This document shows positions 1 to 8,398 of a stretch of 32,366 bases of DNA, piece by piece. A model generated the notes under the pieces. The model saw only the letters and a list, made by a program, of their open reading frames with translations, had not been told where the DNA came from and ran no database searches. The stretch is from an uncultured Clostridia bacterium (GTDB lineage Bacteria; Bacillota; Clostridia; Christensenellales; Aristaeellaceae): assembly GCA_946407745.1 (NCBI GenBank), contig CAMJPQ010000040.1, positions 1-32,366 of the forward strand. The letters are read 5' to 3'. The number at the start of each line of letters is the position of its first letter. Position 1 is the first letter of the stretch. The position numbers and the translations under genes were made by a program.

Positions 1-1
1 C

Positions 2-634
2 ATCTTTGACTGGCTGACGATGCCCATGTTCCGGGAACGTACCGCGATGTTCCTCGGGCGCCGCGATCCGGAGACGCTGGACATTTGGATCGACGGCTAT
101 CAGCGCGCCTGCGAGGACGCCGGCGAACACGAGCGGCTCAGAACCCCCGGCGGCGTTCCGATCCACCTCCTGAGAGATTACATCGCGATGAAGGAGAACG
201 ATACATCCTCGAACGGTATCCCTCGCATCCTTCGGGAGGCAGTTGGTGAAGGGGACGACAGCCTGGTGGTAGATCGGTTCTTTTCCCACATTGACGCTTT
301 GATGCGATTGTCGATCTGCTCGGTAAGGCACACAAAAATCACGCCTGAAATGAGGCCCAATTTCGTCACCGCTCCGGAGAACATGCCCACGGGTTTCCGC
401 AAGGTTTCACTCACGGAAGACCTGTGCTGGATGATCGTGGAGACGCCTTCCGACGAGTATTATTGGGATTGCATCGGGGACGTCACCGGCCGGTGGCCGT
501 TCGGGCGCTGGAAAATCGGGCCGGAAGCAGTGGCGGATGCGTTCATGGAGAGGACATACAAAGCAGCGCTTGTGTGGGAACAGACAGACGGATCGGCATA
601 TCCCGCCTTCAAGGCCTTCCACAATTTAGGTTGA
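2..634 (+). CDS. Hypothetical protein, 5'-truncated by the window edge
   Basis: The reading frame is open from the first full codon of the window to the stop at 632-634, so the true start is probably upstream; the first in-window ATG is at 20. About 210 residues are visible. I do not recognise the family. The product looks soluble, with no signal peptide or membrane segment in the visible part. It is rich in acidic, Trp and aromatic residues, with a C-terminal part (WDCIGDVTGRWPFGRWKIG) that looks like a compact folded domain. It ends where the promoter of the toxin-antitoxin pair begins, so it belongs to a different transcript from the genes that follow. The coding assignment rests on the long open frame and on an unrelated gene start immediately downstream. 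Confidence 0.6.
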   Translation: MFDWLTMPMFRERTAMFLGRRDPETLDIWIDGYQRACEDAGEHERLRTPGGVPIHLLRDYIAMKENDTSSNGIPRILREAVGEGDDSLVVDRFFSHIDALMRLSICSVRHTKITPEMRPNFVTAPENMPTGFRKVSLTEDLCWMIVETPSDEYYWDCIGDVTGRWPFGRWKIGPEAVADAFMERTYKAALVWEQTDGSAYPAFKAFHNLG

Positions 635-659
635 TTTCATCCTATATTTATGCTATGAT
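631..659 (+). promoter_or_regulatory. Sigma-A-type promoter of the phd-doc operon
   Basis: TTGATT at 631-636 and TATGAT at 654-659 are separated by exactly 17 bp. The -35 box overlaps the stop codon of the preceding gene. The antitoxin ATG lies 19 bases past the -10 box. Phd-type antitoxins normally repress their own promoter, but I see no clear operator palindrome here. Confidence 0.75.
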
Positions 660-678
660 CCATCCGAGGTGACGCAGC

Positions 679-921
679 ATGATGATCAACAGCAACGCAA
701 TCGTCTCCGCGACGGAGGCGAACCAGAACTTCTCCCGGGTGGCCCGGATGGCTGAGACCCAGGGGCATGTGGTGGTCTTCAAAAACAACCGGCCCAAGCT
801 TCTGGTGATCGATCTGGACAAGGAGCCGCAGATCGACATGACGGAGGATGAGAAGCTGGACTTTGTGGCGGCCCGCATCCTGCGGGAACACCGCGCCGCC
901 TTTGAGGAGCTGGCGAAATGA
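679..921 (+). CDS. phd: Phd/YefM-family antitoxin
   Basis: An 80-residue protein of the usual Phd/YefM size. The N-terminal half (NAIVSATEANQNFSRVAR, then a beta segment ending KNNRPKLLVIDL) matches the Phd/YefM DNA-binding fold. The acidic, helical C-terminal tail (residues about 48-80) is where this family wraps around and blocks its toxin. The start is ATG 679 (a second ATG follows at 682), preceded by GAGGTG at 666-671. Its stop codon overlaps the toxin start by four bases (ATGA at 918-921), the usual translational coupling that keeps antitoxin in excess. In this family the antitoxin also autorepresses the operon; that role here is inferred from the family. Confidence 0.88.
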   Translation: MMINSNAIVSATEANQNFSRVARMAETQGHVVVFKNNRPKLLVIDLDKEPQIDMTEDEKLDFVAARILREHRAAFEELAK

Positions 922-1295
922 TCAAGTTTTCCAAAGAGAAAGTGCTGCTCCTCCATCAAATCATCGCCGAGGCCACCGGCGGCAGCATCGGTGTCCGGGA
1001 TGAAGGACTTCTGGAGTCTGCGCTCGAATCCGCCTATGCAAGCTTTGGCGGACAGGATTTCTATCCCTCGAAAGAGGAAAAGGGCGCCCGGCTTGGGTAT
1101 GCCCTGATTTCCAATCACGCTTTCGTAGATGGCAACAAGCGGATCGGTGTTTATGTGATGCTGGCTTTTCTGGAGATGAACGGCATTCGTATCCGCTGCA
1201 CGGACGAGGAACTGGTTCATGTGGGATTGTCCGTCGCGGACGGTTCCATGGGTTACGAAGAAGTGCTGCAATGGGTGACGGAACACAGGGAATGA
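918..1295 (+). CDS. doc: Doc-type Fic-fold toxin (death on curing)
   Basis: A 125-residue protein, typical for Doc. The diagnostic Fic/Doc loop HAFVDGNKR spans residues 67-75, with the catalytic His67, Asp71, Lys74 and Arg75 all present, so the enzyme looks intact. Doc toxins phosphorylate elongation factor Tu and so stop translation until the antitoxin returns; this is known for phage P1 Doc and inferred here. The gene overlaps the antitoxin by ATGA and shares its promoter. There is no phage or plasmid gene nearby, so this is a chromosomal copy in an accessory position. It is followed by about 420 bases without a clear gene. Confidence 0.92.
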   Translation: MIKFSKEKVLLLHQIIAEATGGSIGVRDEGLLESALESAYASFGGQDFYPSKEEKGARLGYALISNHAFVDGNKRIGVYVMLAFLEMNGIRIRCTDEELVHVGLSVADGSMGYEEVLQWVTEHRE

Positions 1296-1718
1296 CTGTT
1301 GCACGACCCCTAACGGACCCCCGGAAGTCCTCCTCCTTTCTTGCTTTGAATGAATATGCAAGCGCATTCAGACAGATGGTTTTTCGGGCAGAGTACGGCC
1401 TGAAGGCTGCCCGCCGCGCGCCTCAGTTCAGCAAGCGCTGAGAATCCATATTTTTCAAGGCATTTCGGACCCCAGCTGTTTCGGCAGCCGGGGTTTTTGT
1501 TCATCATGTTCGGAATCTTTGCTTCAGGTCCGGCAGGGTTTCAGGTGAAAACAACGAAATCTATATTGTCAGCGGCATTGTGGCCACCGGGCTTTTGTGA
1601 CGCGGGCGAAATCAGCCGGAAGAAAGCTCATCGCCGGATCGTTGGGTATGATGAAGCCTTATTCTGACGGGGTATTGTCATGAACGCGCAGGGACGCGGT
1701 GTGGAAGGAGTGATCTGT
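1296..1718. other. Intergenic region without a supported gene
   Basis: The stretch holds the terminator at 1470-1498 and a separated inverted repeat (GGGCAG near 1388, CTGCCC near 1409). TATGAT near 1647-1652 could be a -10 box for the next gene, but it has no -35 partner at the right distance. No open frame here has a credible ribosome binding site. Confidence 0.5.
1470..1498 (+). terminator. Intrinsic terminator downstream of phd-doc
   Basis: CCCC at 1470-1473 pairs with GGGG at 1490-1493. Inside it GCTG pairs with CAGC, with one A/C mismatch, and TTTTT follows at 1494-1498. It lies 175 bases past the doc stop, so it may end a longer transcript. Confidence 0.65.
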
Positions 1719-2615
1719 GTGAAAAGAAAGAAGAGGATCCTCCTGTCCCTGCTGGCGCTTCTCCTGCTCCTCATCCTCCCGGGGTTCTACAACGCCCTGA
1801 CTGTCCAGCGCTACACCGTGGAGGCCCCCGGCCTTGCCCAGCCTGTCCGCATTGCCCTGATTACCGATCTGCATTCCTGCGCCTACGGAGAAGGTCAGCG
1901 GGAGCTGCTGGACGCTGTTGACGCGGAAGCCCCGGACCTGATTCTGTTGGGTGGGGACATCTTCGACGATGATATGCCCGACGACAACACGGAGACCTTC
2001 CTCCGGGGCGTCGTCGGGCGGTATCCCGTCTACTATGTCACGGGAAATCATGAATACTGGAGCGGTGAAGCCGGCTTTACGCGGAAAATGACGATACTGG
2101 AGCAGTGCGGTGTGACCCGCCTCAGCGGTGAAGCAGCCACGGTTGAGGTCGGCGGGACCCGGATCAGCCTTTGCGGCGTGGACGACCCGCACGCCTGGGA
2201 GAACAGCAACGGCTTTACCGAGCAGACAGAGGGCGGCTTCTGGAAGCAGCTGGCACAGGTTGCCGCGCAGGCGGAGGACGGTGTGTTCACCATCCTGCTG
2301 ACGCACCGCCCGGATCTGCTGGAGTACTACAGCCGGTATGATTTCGACCTGGTGCTGGCCGGGCATGCCCATGGCGGGCTGTGGCGGATCCCGGGCGTCA
2401 TGAACGGGCTGTTTGCGCCGAATCAGGGCTGGTTCCCCAAATATGCCGGCGGGTGGTATGAGCTGAACGGCACTGTGATGATCGTCAGCCGGGGCCTGGC
2501 CCGGGAATCCACCTGGCTGCCGCGATGGTACAACCGGCCGGAGCTGGTGATTGTTGAGCTGCAGTCATCCGGTACACAATGGACCAGTATCATGCGGGAG
2601 AAAAAGCAGCAATGA
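1719..2615 (+). CDS. Membrane-anchored metallophosphoesterase (YkuE/YaeI type)
   Basis: A 298-residue calcineurin-like phosphoesterase. A positively charged start (KRKKR) is followed by a hydrophobic helix at residues 6-24, which should anchor it with the catalytic domain outside the membrane. The metal-binding motifs are in the expected order: ITDLH (D-x-H), LLGGDIFDD, VTGNHEYW, a His in LLTHRPD and GHAHGG near the end. The GTG start at 1719 is chosen because GGAAGGAG at 1703-1710 lies 8 bases upstream; an in-frame ATG at 1680 has no such site and would put 13 extra residues before the anchor. Relatives in this family include enzymes acting on lipid A precursors or other phospholipid-type phosphoesters, but the substrate here cannot be read. 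It may form an operon with the next two small genes. Confidence 0.88.
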   Translation: MKRKKRILLSLLALLLLLILPGFYNALTVQRYTVEAPGLAQPVRIALITDLHSCAYGEGQRELLDAVDAEAPDLILLGGDIFDDDMPDDNTETFLRGVVGRYPVYYVTGNHEYWSGEAGFTRKMTILEQCGVTRLSGEAATVEVGGTRISLCGVDDPHAWENSNGFTEQTEGGFWKQLAQVAAQAEDGVFTILLTHRPDLLEYYSRYDFDLVLAGHAHGGLWRIPGVMNGLFAPNQGWFPKYAGGWYELNGTVMIVSRGLARESTWLPRWYNRPELVIVELQSSGTQWTSIMREKKQQ

Positions 2616-2667
2616 ACAGAATCAGGCGTATGCCGAAGCAATAAAACGGAATTTGGAGGGATACCAA

Positions 2668-2895
2668 ATGCAATGCCCATATTGTGGAAAAGAGATGCGG
2701 AAGGGAATCCTGTCCGGTGATGGGCGGTCAAACGTGTGCTGGAAAGAAGGCGAACGCAAAGCCGGCTGGACTGAGAACTTCCTTGGAACGGGAAAGCTGA
2801 CAGCCGTAAAGCATTCGCTGGCCTCATTCAGTATAGAAACGTATTTCTGCGATCACTGCAGGAAAATGATATTTGACACAGATATACAGAAATAA
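2668..2895 (+). CDS. Small zinc-ribbon protein (DUF6487-like)
   Basis: A 75-residue protein beginning MQCPYCGKEMRKG, with a second cysteine pair CDHC near residue 64. The two CxxC pairs should bind one zinc ion. The layout, with the N-terminal CPYCGKEM followed by GxL and a Trp-containing middle, resembles the small DUF6487 family of Firmicutes. That assignment is from memory of the pattern. ATG 2668 is preferred over longer in-frame starts because GGAGGG at 2655-2660 precedes it at good spacing. It lies 52 bases after the phosphoesterase and 23 bases before the next gene, so it is probably co-transcribed. Function unknown. Confidence 0.75.
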   Translation: MQCPYCGKEMRKGILSGDGRSNVCWKEGERKAGWTENFLGTGKLTAVKHSLASFSIETYFCDHCRKMIFDTDIQK

Positions 2896-2918
2896 CATGG
2901 AATTTGTGGAGGAGCCAA

Positions 2919-3380
2919 ATGGATCAGTCCGAAATGACCAGGCTGTTCGAGAAATATGTCAGAAAGCTCAGAATCACTCCCGCTTGGGATGTGCGCCTGG
3001 AATTTGTCGAAGACCCCTCGTGGCAAAAAACAGGCGATTTCAAGATTGACTGTGATGACAGGAAAGCGATACTGATGCTGAACACCGTACATCCAACGCA
3101 GGAAAACATCGAAGAGGTCATCGTACACGAATTGATGCACATCAAAATGTACCCGCTGGACCAGGTTACGGAATCACTCATCGCAAATTGCTTCGAGGAA
3201 GGCTCGGCGGCGAGCGGCTTTGCCTACCGGCAGTTTTTCACCACCCTGGAGCAGACGGTGGAGGAGATGGCGAAATGCTTTCTGCTCGAATTCGGAGAGA
3301 ATAAGGAATTCTCATACGGCCGGTGCCGCAAAGGCAAATCGTTCAATGACCTTTATGAAGGCTTGAACAGTATCAAATGA
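2919..3380 (+). CDS. Putative zinc metallopeptidase with HELMH motif
   Basis: A 153-residue protein with the motif VIVHELMHIKM near residues 69-79. HExxH is the zinc-binding and catalytic signature of gluzincin-like peptidases. A conserved-looking acidic helix follows (about residue 85 onward), and a third metal ligand could be the Glu in FEEGSA. There is no signal peptide or membrane helix, so it should be cytoplasmic. The start is ATG 2919 after GGAGG at 2908-2912. I do not recognise a named family. Small proteins of this kind include ImmA/IrrE-like and SprT-like peptidases, but the surrounding motifs do not clearly match either. Substrate unknown. Confidence 0.7.
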   Translation: MDQSEMTRLFEKYVRKLRITPAWDVRLEFVEDPSWQKTGDFKIDCDDRKAILMLNTVHPTQENIEEVIVHELMHIKMYPLDQVTESLIANCFEEGSAASGFAYRQFFTTLEQTVEEMAKCFLLEFGENKEFSYGRCRKGKSFNDLYEGLNSIK

Positions 3381-3483
3381 CGGAACCATATTGCGCCTGC
3401 GGGAGGTTTTGCCATTTCCTCCGCGCAGCTGTCTGCCGCTATAGCTGCCGAAGCAATAATATATTTCTTTTCTGCGTGAAACA

Positions 3484-3492
3484 TGATATACT
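3484..3492 (+). promoter_or_regulatory. Extended -10 promoter of the phosphatase-kinase operon
   Basis: TATACT at 3487-3492 is preceded by TGA at 3484-3486, the TGn extension that compensates for a weak -35 box. The -35 region at 17 bp spacing is only TTTCTT. The leader to the ATG at 3606 would be about 107 bases. The whole gene-free gap is 3381-3605. Confidence 0.55.
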
Positions 3493-3605
3493 GTAATCCA
3501 CACAGTGATGGAGTGCATACTGAGACTTGCAGCGGCACGCGATGAGGCGACTGGAGACAGGCTGCCTGCAGCTGCGTGGCTGAAACAAAATATGGGGGGA
3601 GCCGA

Positions 3606-5804
3606 ATGAAGAAAGTCCGGAACCTGGTGATCGGCGGCATTGAAAACAAAATATTCAACCTGATTCTGTTTACTGTTATTCTGATGACAGCGGTCTATCT
3701 GGTCATATCGCTGTCTCAGGGCAGGATGCTGACCGAGCTCGCCGGGGAAGCCGAAACAAAACAGCAGGAGGCCATCGCCGAAACCACCTCCGGGCTGATG
3801 GACCAGGTGGTCAGCCAGTCGCTGGAGCGGTCCAACAGCACGGAGGCGCGCATAGCGGACGACATGTTCAGCGACGCCGCAAAACGGGTGACTTTTCTGG
3901 CAAACGCCACGACCAGCCTCTTCGCGCACCCGGAGCGCCACCTGCCGCAGGCTTATACCGGCCCGGATCCCGCTGACGACGGCACCTGGACGGCGAAGGT
4001 GATCTATGCCGACGGCGTGGACGAAACAGATCCCGCAATCGTCAGCCGCGTCAGCCTGCTGGCCAATATGTCAGACATCATGATTTCCCTCTGCCCCGCC
4101 TTTGGCGCGGCCACCGTCTATATTGCGCTTCCGGAGGGCGTACATCTGTCTGTGAGCGACAACTCAAGCAGCTGGTTTGCAGATGGAAAAATCATCAGCT
4201 ATGACCCGCGCAAGCGCGGCTGGTACACCCAGGCCGCACAGGCGGGCGAGGTGATTTTCACAGACGGAGAAGTGGATGCCACCACCGGCGCGTACTGCAT
4301 CGAGTGCGCGGCCCCTGTCTATGATCCCGAGGGCCGGCTGGCCGCGGTCATCGGCGCGGACCTCTACCTGGATGATATGGTAAAGGTCATGAACTCTGCG
4401 ACGGCGCAGGGAGAGTACCTTCTGCTGGTCAACCAGAACGGGCGCGCCGTGCTGCCGTCACAGGAAGAGGTCTTCCCCATGAAGGACGCGGACCGCGGGG
4501 CGGACCTTCGCGAGTCTGAGCTCACCGTGCTGTCCCAGGTTGTCAGTCAGGCCATCGGCGACGAGCGGGTGGGCATTGTGCGCGGCAAGCTGGCAGACGG
4601 CGAATACTATCTCACAGCCTCCGCGATCAAGTCAACGGGATGGGCGCTGGTTTCCGCCTTCAGCCAGGAAATCGCGGGAAAGCCCGTCGCGGTGCTGCAG
4701 GAGCGCAGCCGGGAAATACAGGCTGAAGCGACTATGGTATACCGGGAGAAAACAGGCGACACCAAAAGGACCGCCATCTTCCTGGTGGTGGCTGCCGCGC
4801 TGCTGATGCTCGCAGGCGCGCTGATACTTGGCAAGCGGATTGTCAAGCCCCTGAACACAATCACCCGGCGCATCTCTGAGCTGAGCGAGACCAACATGGA
4901 ATTCAAGATGGAGGATATTTACCGCACCGGCGACGAGGTGGAGGAGCTGGCGCAGTCCTTCGCGAATGTATCCCATAAAACGTTGGAATATCTGGACATG
5001 GTCACGCGTGTTACGGCGGAAAAGGAGCGCCTCGGAGCAGAGCTTTCCCTGGCGACACAGATTCAGGCCGCCATGCTGCCCCACATTGTGCCCGCGTTCC
5101 CGGACCGCACGGACTTTGACGTGATCGGCCGCATGGACCCCGCCAAGGAAGTGGGCGGCGATTTCTACGATTACTTCCTGGTGGATAATGATCACCTGTG
5201 CATGGTAATGGCGGATGTTTCCGGCAAGGGCGTGCCCGCGGCGCTGTTCATGATGGCCTCCAAGATCATCCTGCAGAGCGTGGCCATGATGGGCAAATCT
5301 CCCGCGGAGATACTGACCAAGGCAAACGAGGCCATCTGCTCCAATAACGAGGCGCAGATGTTCGTCACCGTGTGGCTGGGCATTCTGGAGCTGTCCACAG
5401 GCAAGCTGACCGCCGCCAACGCGGGCCATGAGTATCCGGTGATCAAGCACGCTGACGGGCGCTTTGAGCTGTTCAAGGACAGGCACGGCTTTGTGATCGG
5501 CGGTATGGAGGGCGCCAGGTTCAGGGAGTATGAACTGACGCTGGAGCCAGGCTGCAAGCTGTTTGTGTATACCGACGGCCTGCCGGAGGCGACAGACAAT
5601 CAGGAGGAGATGTTCGGCACCGAGCGGATGCTGGAAGCGCTGAACAGCCGCCCGGATTGCTCGCCGCAGGAAATACTGCAGAGCGTGGGCGAGGCCGTGG
5701 ACGCCTTTGTGGGCAGTGCCGAGCAGTTTGACGACCTGACCATGATGTGCCTGGAATACAAGGGACAGAATACGCCCGTCGCGGGAGAAGGAGGCAGGGC
5801 ATGA
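3606..5804 (+). CDS. Sensor phosphatase: dCache domain, HAMP and SpoIIE-type PP2C
   Basis: A 732-residue membrane receptor. A first transmembrane helix (about residues 15-35) and a second (about 388-410) flank a roughly 350-residue extracytoplasmic region with dCache-like features, including KRGWYTQA and GADLYLDDM, which sense small molecules in this fold. A HAMP linker follows (about 411-465), then a coiled-coil (ending LSLATQIQAAMLP) and a PP2C/SpoIIE phosphatase domain to the C-terminus. Metal-binding motifs GGDFYDYF, MADVSGKG, YTDGLPEA and DDLTMM are intact. RsbU/SpoIIE-type enzymes dephosphorylate a STAS-domain anti-anti-sigma factor. ATG 3606 has the purine-rich GGGGGGAG just upstream. 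The stop overlaps the next gene by ATGA (5801-5804), an RsbW-like kinase that should be its opposing partner. No STAS protein is in the window. Confidence 0.9.
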   Translation: MKKVRNLVIGGIENKIFNLILFTVILMTAVYLVISLSQGRMLTELAGEAETKQQEAIAETTSGLMDQVVSQSLERSNSTEARIADDMFSDAAKRVTFLANATTSLFAHPERHLPQAYTGPDPADDGTWTAKVIYADGVDETDPAIVSRVSLLANMSDIMISLCPAFGAATVYIALPEGVHLSVSDNSSSWFADGKIISYDPRKRGWYTQAAQAGEVIFTDGEVDATTGAYCIECAAPVYDPEGRLAAVIGADLYLDDMVKVMNSATAQGEYLLLVNQNGRAVLPSQEEVFPMKDADRGADLRESELTVLSQVVSQAIGDERVGIVRGKLADGEYYLTASAIKSTGWALVSAFSQEIAGKPVAVLQERSREIQAEATMVYREKTGDTKRTAIFLVVAAALLMLAGALILGKRIVKPLNTITRRISELSETNMEFKMEDIYRTGDEVEELAQSFANVSHKTLEYLDMVTRVTAEKERLGAELSLATQIQAAMLPHIVPAFPDRTDFDVIGRMDPAKEVGGDFYDYFLVDNDHLCMVMADVSGKGVPAALFMMASKIILQSVAMMGKSPAEILTKANEAICSNNEAQMFVTVWLGILELSTGKLTAANAGHEYPVIKHADGRFELFKDRHGFVIGGMEGARFREYELTLEPGCKLFVYTDGLPEATDNQEEMFGTERMLEALNSRPDCSPQEILQSVGEAVDAFVGSAEQFDDLTMMCLEYKGQNTPVAGEGGRA

Positions 5805-6211
5805 AGGAGATTACTGTACCGGCCAGGCTGGATCAGCTGACCGAAGTGACAGCGTGGATGGATGAAGCGCTGGAAGCGCTTGACTGCCCGCCAAAGGCCC
5901 AGATGCAAATGGATATGGCCATCGACGAGATCTTTGGCAACATCGCGCACTACGCCTATCCGGACGGGGACGGCAGCGCGACGGTGCAGCTCAATTTTGA
6001 CGAGGCGCAGCGGGTCGTATCGCTTGTCTTCATCGACCGGGGGCAGCCGTTTGATCCGCTGAAAAAACCCGACCCCGACACAACGCTGGCCGCGGAGGAG
6101 AGAAAAATCGGCGGACTTGGCATCTTCCTTGTGAAAAAAATCATGGATGAGGTCAACTACTGCTACAGGGATGGGCAGAACATCCTCACCGTGAGGAAAA
6201 AGCTCGGATAA
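5801..6211 (+). CDS. RsbW/SpoIIAB-like serine kinase (anti-sigma type ATPase)
   Basis: A 136-residue GHKL-fold ATP-binding protein of the HATPase_c_2 group. The N-box is visible as MAIDEIFGNIAHYAY (about residues 46-60), the D-box as FIDRGQPFDPL (about 84-94) and the glycine-rich lid as KIGGLGIFLVKKIMDEV (about 111-127). Such proteins bind a sigma factor or phosphorylate a STAS-domain antagonist. The four-base overlap with the phosphatase implies equal expression and opposing activities in one partner-switching module. It is the last gene before a strong bidirectional terminator. Whether the output is a sigma factor or another process cannot be told, because neither target is in the window. 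Confidence 0.85.
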   Translation: MKEITVPARLDQLTEVTAWMDEALEALDCPPKAQMQMDMAIDEIFGNIAHYAYPDGDGSATVQLNFDEAQRVVSLVFIDRGQPFDPLKKPDPDTTLAAEERKIGGLGIFLVKKIMDEVNYCYRDGQNILTVRKKLG

Positions 6212-6230
6212 GGCCGTGAGGGCCGCGTAT

Positions 6231-6279
6231 CAATGCACACGGAAAAAGAGCGCCATCGACGCTCTTTTTCTGTGCATTG
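6231..6279. terminator. Bidirectional intrinsic terminator between convergent operons
   Basis: A 20-bp stem pairs 6231-6252 with 6260-6279 around the loop CCATCGA; two extra bases (CG at 6240-6241) bulge from the left arm. The A/T tracts within the stem give U-rich stretches in both directions. It sits between the kinase stop (6211, +) and the permease stop (6292, -). Confidence 0.85.
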
Positions 6280-6291
6280 CTTTTGCAGCCT

Positions 6292-7293
6292 CTACCTTTC
6301 CTCCCGGAAATAGGGCAGGCCGAGGCTCTGCGGGGGCTGGTTCTCGCGCTTGTTGCGCATGCTGGTGATGATCAGCACAATGATGGTGACCACGTAGGGC
6401 AGCATTTTGTACAGCTCCTTCACCGCCAGGTTCATGCCGGAGGGGATGTACATGTGCAGTATGTACAGGCCGCCGAAGAGGATGGAAGCGCCAACGCCCA
6501 CATTGGGCCGCCAGATGGTGAAGATGACCAGGGCAATGGCCAGCCAGCCGCGGTCGCCAAAGGCGTCGCTGGCCCAGATTCCCTTGGTGTAGTCCATGAT
6601 GTAGTACAGCCCGCCGAGCCCGGCAATCATGCTGCCGATGCAGGTGGCCACATACTTGTACCGGCCGACACTGATGCCGGCGGCATCGGCCGTGGTGGGG
6701 CTTTCACCCACGGCGCGCAGGTGCAGGCCCGTGCGGGTGTGGCCCAGCACATAGCTGGCCACCAGCGCGATGATCACCGCCGCGTAGGCCAGGAAGCCAT
6801 AGGTGAGGAACAGCTTGGCAAACCAGTTGCCGGTGGAGGAATCCACGATGGAGGCGCTGAAGTAGCTGCTGGTGCCGCTGAGCACGATGGCTGGTACGGC
6901 GCTGCCGCTCAGCTTGATCAGCGAGCCGCCGAAGAAGTTGCCGATACCCACGCCGAAGGTGGTCAGCGCCAGGCCGGCCACGTTCTGGTTCGCCCGCAGC
7001 GTCACCGTGAGGAAGCAGTACAGCAGCCCCATCAGGAACGAGCCCAGCAGCGAGCAGCACAGCGGGATGCCGATGGCCAGGAAGGCGTTCATGTTCGCGC
7101 CGGCGCTCTGCTCGTAGAAGAAGGCGCCGATGACGCCACTGATGGCGCCCACATACATGATGCCCGGTATGCCCAGGTTCAGGTTGCCGCTCTTTTCGGT
7201 GAGCGTTTCACCGGTGGAGCCGAGCAGCAGCGGCGTACCCTGCATCACCGCGCGCGGAAACAGGGAGATGAGGAAGGAAAGGAAGTTATCCAC
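6292..7293 (-). CDS. ABC importer permease, second of a BMP-type pair (NupQ-like)
   Basis: A 333-residue, highly hydrophobic BPD_transp_2-family permease, with about eight to ten membrane segments. Family features include GSTGETLTEKSGNLNLGIPGIMYVG near the N-terminus, which matches the second permease of nucleoside (BmpA/Nup-type) importers, and GRYKYVATCIGSMIAGLGGLYY. The GTG start at 7293 is chosen because AAAGGAGG lies just upstream. It overlaps the stop of the first permease by eight bases (GTGGATAA at 7286-7293). It is the last gene of the operon and is followed by the bidirectional terminator. It should form a heterodimeric channel with the preceding permease. The substrate is likely a nucleoside or a related ring compound by family; this is not proven by sequence. 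Confidence 0.88.
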   Translation of the reverse strand: MDNFLSFLISLFPRAVMQGTPLLLGSTGETLTEKSGNLNLGIPGIMYVGAISGVIGAFFYEQSAGANMNAFLAIGIPLCCSLLGSFLMGLLYCFLTVTLRANQNVAGLALTTFGVGIGNFFGGSLIKLSGSAVPAIVLSGTSSYFSASIVDSSTGNWFAKLFLTYGFLAYAAVIIALVASYVLGHTRTGLHLRAVGESPTTADAAGISVGRYKYVATCIGSMIAGLGGLYYIMDYTKGIWASDAFGDRGWLAIALVIFTIWRPNVGVGASILFGGLYILHMYIPSGMNLAVKELYKMLPYVVTIIVLIITSMRNKRENQPPQSLGLPYFREER

Positions 7294-8398
7294 GCGCAAT
7301 CGCCTCCTTTGCATCGCTGTGGTGGAAGCTGATTTTGTAGAAGATGAAGAACTCGCTGCCGATGATGAAGAACAGGATGATGCCGGTCAGGATGTCCGCA
7401 AAGGAGGAGGAGAGGCCGAAATTGGTGGCAATCTGCCCCGCGCCGCGCTCCAGCACCACCAGCAGCATGCTGGTGACGATCATCCAGATCGGGTTGAATT
7501 TGGCCAGCCAGCTGACCATCACCGCGGTAAAGCCCCTGCCGGCCACGATGGTCGTGGTCATGGTGTGCTCGGTGCCGCCCACCAGCAGGAAGCCCGCCAG
7601 GCCGCACACCGCGCCGGAGAGGATCATCGTGCGGATGATCACCCTGTCCACCTTGATGCCCACATAGTGGGCGGTGCGCTCGCTCTCGCCAACGACAGAG
7701 ATTTCAAAGCCGTGCTTGGAATAGTTCAGGTAGAAGAACATCAGCAGGACCAGTACGCTGACGATGATCACGTTCAGCATATACTTCTGGCCGCCGACCA
7801 CGGGCAGCCAGCCGATTTCGGTCTGCTGGTTGATGATGCCGATTTTGCCAGCGCCCTTGGGTACCTCCCACAGGATGACGAAATAGGCCACCAGCTGTGT
7901 GGCGATGTAGTTCATCATCAACGTGAAGAGGGTCTCGTTGGTGTTCCACTTTGCCTTGAAGAAGGCGGGAATGGCGCCCCAGATGCCGCCGGCCAGCAGG
8001 CTGGCCAGCAGCATGCAGGCAATCAGCAGCCAGTTGGGCATTGTGCCGCGCAGCAGGATCATGCACGCGGCGGAGGCCAGGCAGCCCATCAGCGCCTGTC
8101 CCTCGCCGCCCACGTTCCAGAAGCGCATGCGGAAGGCGGGGGTCACCGCCAGCGAGATGCACAGCAGTATGGCGGTGTTCTGCAATGTCATCCACACCTT
8201 GCGGCTGGTGCCGAAGGCGCCGCTGATGATAGTGGAGAAAATCTGCAGCGGATTCTCGCCGGTCACCAGGATGCTGACAATGGCGCACAGCACAAGCGCC
8301 AGGGCAACCGCCGCCAGGCGGATACCCCACACGGCGTACCAGGGCAGTGAGGCGCGCTTGCTCACATGCAGCAGCGGCTCACGCTTTTTTTCACTCAT
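7286..8398 (-). CDS. ABC importer permease, first of a BMP-type pair (NupP-like)
   Basis: A 370-residue BPD_transp_2-family membrane protein. After a short charged N-terminus (MSEKKREPLL) it has a helix at about 22-45 and the NPLQIF and RMRFWNVGGEGQALMGCL segments typical of the first permease in nucleoside and lipoprotein-BMP type transporters. ATG 8398 is preferred over an upstream in-frame GTG at 8407 because GGGAGG precedes it at normal spacing. It overlaps the ATPase stop by eight bases (ATGAGTGA at 8391-8398) and the next permease start by eight bases, a tight translational cascade. Its partners are the ATPase upstream and the permease downstream. Confidence 0.88.
   Translation of the reverse strand: MSEKKREPLLHVSKRASLPWYAVWGIRLAAVALALVLCAIVSILVTGENPLQIFSTIISGAFGTSRKVWMTLQNTAILLCISLAVTPAFRMRFWNVGGEGQALMGCLASAACMILLRGTMPNWLLIACMLLASLLAGGIWGAIPAFFKAKWNTNETLFTLMMNYIATQLVAYFVILWEVPKGAGKIGIINQQTEIGWLPVVGGQKYMLNVIIVSVLVLLMFFYLNYSKHGFEISVVGESERTAHYVGIKVDRVIIRTMILSGAVCGLAGFLLVGGTEHTMTTTIVAGRGFTAVMVSWLAKFNPIWMIVTSMLLVVLERGAGQIATNFGLSSSFADILTGIILFFIIGSEFFIFYKISFHHSDAKEAIARG

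Noticed and set aside
1310-1507. Minus-strand 65-codon frame in the gap after doc
   Set aside because: No ribosome binding site or recognisable motif, and it runs through the terminator hairpin.
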